Assembly: GCA_963965975.1 (NCBI GenBank)
Contig: OZ014411.1
Span: 8,433,501 to 8,497,500 of the forward strand
From: Xestospongia bergquistia
Lineage: Eukaryota > Porifera > Demospongiae > Haplosclerida > Petrosiidae
DNA length: 64,000 nt
Direction: 5' to 3'
Under the pieces are notes generated by a model. It was not told the DNA's origin, did not search any database, and saw only the letters and a list, made by a program, of their open reading frames with translations. Made by a program: the position numbers and the translations under genes. This document shows positions 59,786 through 64,000 of this stretch, piece after piece (within the stretch, counting starts at the first letter, position 1; each line of letters starts with the position of its first letter).

Positions 59786-61745
59786 TGAAGTGGAGCCTGA
59801 CTTGTGACAGGTATGAACAAGTACATGAATATCAAGTGTAGATTAATATGATACAACAATAGGAGGATATCCCCTAGATTTCACTATGAAACGTTACATG
59901 AGCTACAAAACTCAAAATTATTGTGAATTTATAAACCTGTAGTGTAACATGATGTGATAATCATATGGTAGAAGGTTGGCTATAATACCATTAGGAGTAA
60001 TAGTGATGAGAGCATGAACTCCAAAAGCAATGTAGCAGAGGAAAAAACAAAATCTGTAGTGACAATGTCACTTTCACCAACACCAAAACAAAAAAGAGTC
60101 TTGAAAACTTCAAATACCAGAGGAAAACTCACTAAAAGATCTTATATTATTCCAATCTATTCCAGAAATTGTATTCAAAGTGTTGACAGACGTAGTAATA
60201 TTGATAAATTAAACAATACACACTTAAATCAAAGCTCATCAAGAAACCAGGAAAAGAGAATAAATCAATTTGTTCAAAGGCTTCTCAACCTCACATTTAC
60301 ATTTGCCCTCAGAGTGAGAAGAAACACAAGCACAAGCAAAGTCTTCACAAGCATATTAAATAATCCCACTGCTAGGATGATAGCAAGACAAACATAATTA
60401 TGTGTAAGAAAAAAGAATGTATGTTTAGCTCCTATTATATCAAACAAGTAGGCAACATCTCAATCAACATCATAATTTAATTTCAACATGAAAACAATAA
60501 TATTACAGTTCTCAAGAGTTTAAGGCATGTTATAAAACATTAGACAATCTTTAAACACAATACATACATGTATATACAGTGATAATAATGCTAAATGTAT
60601 ACATGATGCTACCACTAACATGTCCAATATTAGTTGTACTTGATATAATATACCTTTAGAGTTTCATCTATGGAAAGATGAAATGAGAGTTGGAACAGAT
60701 TCAATGTATGTAAGAGCAACAGGGAAAAATAAAACAGATGATGAGTAGACTGTTTACGTTGGCGGATTTAGGGGGGTGCCTGGGGTGCACAGGCACCCCC
60801 CTTTTATTCTATAATGATATTCATAGTCAATCATTCAGTCACACCTGTGGTACATAATTATTACTTTAAGTATATTCATAGCAAATTCTTGCAGCCACAC
60901 CTTACAGTTAAAAGGGTGTGCTATGAAAATAAATAACTATGAATTTTATTAGGGTTAAAATTTTGCCACGCGAGCTACGCGCGCGGTCTGTGCATCCAAT
61001 ATTTTTACACTCTGGATCCGCCAGTGGTTTACTTCCATTGTGGAGGAATTGATTTTTCTTAGTGAATCAACATGAGAAGTCTAAAGTCTCAAGGATCAAG
61101 CAAGAAAACTTCACACAGCACAGCAACTATAGTTGTTACATTTGACAAAAACAGCAAACTAATTTGAGTAGAACAATGTAGCACATGCTGTGATCATGAA
61201 AAACAACATAGGCACTTACAAATATCACAAACAAAACACACTGAAATTGCAGGTCAACTATCGAAAGGTATTCTATTTGACAGAATCTTAGGTGGTATCA
61301 GGGGCAGTGTTTTCACAAAAATTGTAAGGATACACTTGTTAACTAGAAAAGACATTGTCAACATTGAGAACATTGAGAAAGCTTATAGTCTCAAGGGAAT
61401 TGAAAAAGAAGTGAACAGTCATGCAATAACAATGAATATGATTGTACATGATTATATTATTGTAAGCAAAATGAGCTCCTTTATAACAACAGAACAGGGC
61501 GGTTCCAGTGACAAAAAAATTGATCTATAAAGAAAAACAATTATAGTGTTAATACACAAAACTTGAAAACAAATTTTGAATGCTGTAAGCTTGTGCTAAA
61601 TAATCATGTCCAATCTGGGTTTTATCTACTAGGGGGGGGGGGAGTCTGGGTTTATTCTACAAAGGGGGGGCAGTTCCCCCCCCCCCAAACTCAGTAACTT
61701 CCCCAAAAAAATTTACAGCAATTAACATTTTAATTTTAAAAATGT
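59786..61745 (+). mobile_element. 1.95-kb repeat, copy 2 (degenerate MULE-like element)
   Basis: Direct copy of 50276-52228 with few substitutions and indels. The same ORF fragments are seen at 60014-60397 (a longer open frame than in copy 1) and 61336-61530. It starts one base outside the transporter exon's splice boundary and ends within the left end of the hAT derivative seen in full at copy 1. Confidence 0.75.
60757..61026. mobile_element. 270-bp MITE nested in repeat copy 2
   Basis: Same length, ends and GTTTA flanks (60752-60756 and 61027-61031) as the MITE in copy 1, at the equivalent position. Confidence 0.75.
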
Positions 61746-62006
61746 TTAAAGGGTAACTGAAATGCGTATTTTGAAATTTTTTAAACTTGTTTATTCGTTA
61801 AATAATAATATGATAACATGTAAACCTTACTCCTTTTCTTGAAATTGAACTTTATTTTGAAATAAAACGAAGTCAAACCTTGCTCAATCACAAGTCAGCC
61901 ATCTTCTTCCTGTTTAAGCAGCAAAATCGGTGAAACGCATTATGACATCACAAGATGAACGATGAACACTATTCAACACCTGGTAAGAAGTGTGAACTAT
62001 TAGAAA

Positions 62007-62390
62007 ATGCCTAAGAGATGCGTTGCTTTCGGTTGTGGTAATACTAACAAGGATGGAGTGAGTCTATTTTCATTCCCTAAAGATCCAGTACTCAGTAAAA
62101 AATGGACTGAGCAAGTAAAGAGAACCAAGGACAAGTGGTTAGGACCAACCAACTACTCATTTTTGTGTAGTTGCCACTTTACTGAAGATTGTTTCCAGCC
62201 TGATGTAGTTGTTGCTGCTAGTCTAGGATTATCTAGAAGAATGAAACTGAAATTTGGTGCTATCCCAACAGTCTTCAAGAGACCAGTTAGCGAATATCAA
62301 ACTAAGGAGGCATCACATTTAAAGAAGTCAAAATCAACAAGTAGACATGAACGTTACAAAAGAAGAGAGAATTTGAAGGTATATATATGA
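62007..62390 (+). CDS. THAP-domain (C2CH zinc finger) protein
   Basis: The ORF encodes a complete N-terminal THAP DNA-binding domain. Zinc ligands are Cys5, Cys10, Cys54 and His57 (SCHF); Pro25, Trp33 and Phe58 are at the conserved places, and GAIPTVF matches the AVPTIF box. A basic segment follows (HLKKSKSTSRHERYKRRE). THAP domains occur in host transcription factors and in P-element-type transposases; nothing of a P transposase is seen. The ORF may end at 62390, or splice at AAG/GTATAT (62380) to an exon after TTTAG near 62429. That exon has an acidic frame (LVDVPDEESNLADDKSES) ending at TAG, but it does not join in phase. The gene model beyond the THAP domain is therefore unsure. A GCCATCTT (YY1-like) motif lies at 61898-61905. 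Confidence 0.75.
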   Translation: MPKRCVAFGCGNTNKDGVSLFSFPKDPVLSKKWTEQVKRTKDKWLGPTNYSFLCSCHFTEDCFQPDVVVAASLGLSRRMKLKFGAIPTVFKRPVSEYQTKEASHLKKSKSTSRHERYKRRENLKVYI

Positions 62391-62950
62391 GCTATCACTA
62401 CTGGATTATAACTGTTTGAATTGATTTAGGTTGGGAATCCTAGTAGATGTACCAGATGAAGAGTCCAATTTGGCTGATGATAAGAGTGAGTCCAGTATGG
62501 CTACAGATGAAGAATTAACAAGCCATTAGGTACAGACCGTTATCATTTCGAATACGTCCGCATACCCCAGTATATCATTGTGGGCAGAGGGCACGCCTAT
62601 AATAATAAAGACGTGCCTATTATAATTATTCGCTCACGCCTATTATAATTATTCGTATTATAACTATTCGCACCTCCACTGATACTATAATTATTCGCAC
62701 CTCCACTGAGTCTTGTGCTATATACTGATAACTTTATCTTTGCTGTATTAACTGAATCTTGTGCTACTGATAACTCTATCTTTGCTGTATTACTTTCAAT
62801 CTTACTATATTAATTTACTTTTATTGCCCTTAACTGTTCAATAATCAAGTATCAATTATTTCTGTAATATTTTTTCCTTTTAGTTCTTGTATCACTACTT
62901 TATTTATTATATTTATACTTTTTTGCATTAAAAAAGTTGTTTTAACAACT
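62391..62950. other. Noncoding spacer with short degenerate repeats
   Basis: Repeats of CCTATTATAATTATTCG (about 62609-62660) and CGCACCTCCACTGA (about 62669-62709), and a duplicated ACTGATAAC...CTTTGCTGTATTA (about 62723-62790). Possibly the 5' terminal region of the MULE element that follows. Confidence 0.5.
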
Positions 62951-64000
62951 ATGTCAACCTCACGTTTTCCATGTTCATATTGTCCAAAATCTTTTTCATT
63001 TAGAAGTGGACTATCTCGTCATATGAAAAAAGACCACACTGAAGAAAAAACTGGAACAAACGATAGTCTTGGTTGCAGCGAATGTGACTCCAGGTCGGTT
63101 TGAATAGACTGTTTTGTGTAATTGACATAATTATTTAGGTTTCCAACAATCTTTGCTTTGATATCACATCTTAAAAGTGAACACAATATGGAAATTAATA
63201 TTGACAAGTTCTGCTTTGATAATTTTGAAGAGTTTAGCACATGGAAAGCAGGGGAAGAGGAGAAATGTAAATCCCATTATGTACAGCACTCATCAAGTCG
63301 AATATATGGAGCTACTAAATATAGGTATCTATACTGCAACAGGTCAGGAAAGGTAAGGGTTCGAGGAAAAGGTGAGCGACAACTTAAGAGCCAAGGCTCA
63401 AGTAAAGTAGGATTATCATGTATTGCATATATGAAGGTAATGGAAGACACAATACAAGGAGCTATTACTGTTGAGTATTGTTCACATCATAACAGTCATT
63501 CCATTAAACTTTCCCACCTTCCTATTCCTCCTGATATTAAACATCATATAGCAGCAAAATTACATGATGGAGTATCAATTGAAAGGATATTAGATGATGT
63601 GAGAGAGACAATGACAAATGGTGAGATTGGACGTGAACAATTACTTTCACGACAAGACATACTCAATATTCAACGACGACTAAATTTAGAGAGTGTGAGA
63701 AAAGATACGAATGATCTCTTAAGCACATGTGCTTGGGTTGAAGAAATGGCAGGAATGTCATACAATCCTGTACTTTTGTTCAAACCTCAAGGCATAGAGC
63801 AGTCAGAAACAATGAATGACCTTGCCAAGGATGACTTTATACTAGCATTACAAACTGAGTTTCAAAGAGATGCAATGATGCAATATGGCAGCAAGGTCAT
63901 TTTAATGGATGCAACACATGGCACCACTCAGTATGACTTTCAACTAATATCCATACTTGTAATAGATGACTTTGGAGAAGGATTACCTGTAGCATGGGCC
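62951..64000 (+). CDS. Mutator-like (MULE) transposase with C2H2 fingers, 3' end off window
   Basis: Exon 62951-63093 starts with ATG. A 45-nt intron (63094-63138, GT...AG) joins it in frame to 63139, which stays open to the window edge (334 codons so far). The first C2H2 finger is FPCSYCPKSFSFRSGLSRHM; a second (CSECDSRFPTIFALISHLKSEH) is split by the intron. A WRKY-GCM1-like zinc module follows (YRYLYCNRSGK, then EYCSHHNSH), then the MULE helical region (GVSIERILDDVRETM) and the start of the DDE domain, MDATHGTTQYDFQLISILVI, with the first catalytic Asp. There are no stops or frameshifts, unlike the related relics at 51580 and 61276. It could be a live element or a domesticated gene. Confidence 0.85.

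Overview
The window looks like nuclear DNA of an early-branching metazoan. It is AT-rich, its genes have GT-AG introns, there are no operons, and the gene set is animal-specific: a CAPN5-type calpain, FEM1, a MAPK phosphatase with a docking motif, a GAREM-like CABIT-SAM adaptor and a GT92 glycosyltransferase. My best guess is a demosponge such as Amphimedon, but this rests on gene content and texture; no alignment was possible.

Layout. 1-5.3 kb (minus): a calpain with complete catalytic triad and C-terminal C2 domain in 13 mapped exons, its 3' end beyond the left edge. 5.3-11.1 kb: intergenic, with a duplicated repeat that includes a GC-rich stretch with cUUCGg hairpins. 11.2-13.3 kb (plus): an intronless FEM1-like ankyrin protein (CRL2 substrate receptor). 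17.1-32.9 kb (plus): a six-exon dual-specificity MAPK phosphatase (DUSP8/16 type); its 9.6 kb fourth intron holds a broken hAT transposase, a jerky/pogo-type transposase tail, a TTAA-flanked MITE and another MITE-like element. 33.4-42.7 kb (plus): a likely promoter and noncoding exon, then the GAREM-like gene. 43.2-46.4 kb (minus): a two-exon type II GT92 glycosyltransferase. 47.2-48.6 kb: a large inverted repeat with 528-bp arms. 53.5-55.2 kb (plus): an intronless flavin-containing monooxygenase. 58.8-59.8 kb (minus): the last exon of a POT/SLC15 peptide transporter. 62.0 kb (plus): a THAP-domain ORF. 62.95 kb to the end (plus): an apparently intact Mutator-like (MULE) transposase with two C2H2 fingers, cut by the window edge.

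A repeat of about 1.95 kb occurs twice in direct orientation (50276-52228 and 59786-61745). It carries a broken MULE reading frame related to the one at the right edge and a nested 270-bp MITE. The second copy abuts the transporter exon, so that its 3' splice-site AG falls on the repeat/exon junction.

The host genes do not form an evident pathway. Two of them, the MAPK phosphatase and the GAREM-like adaptor, belong to families acting in growth-factor/MAPK signalling and lie side by side on the same strand. No rRNA, tRNA, CRISPR or prokaryotic features were seen. Exon coordinates were derived by hand from splice signals, reading-frame continuity and family resemblance; none has transcript support here.
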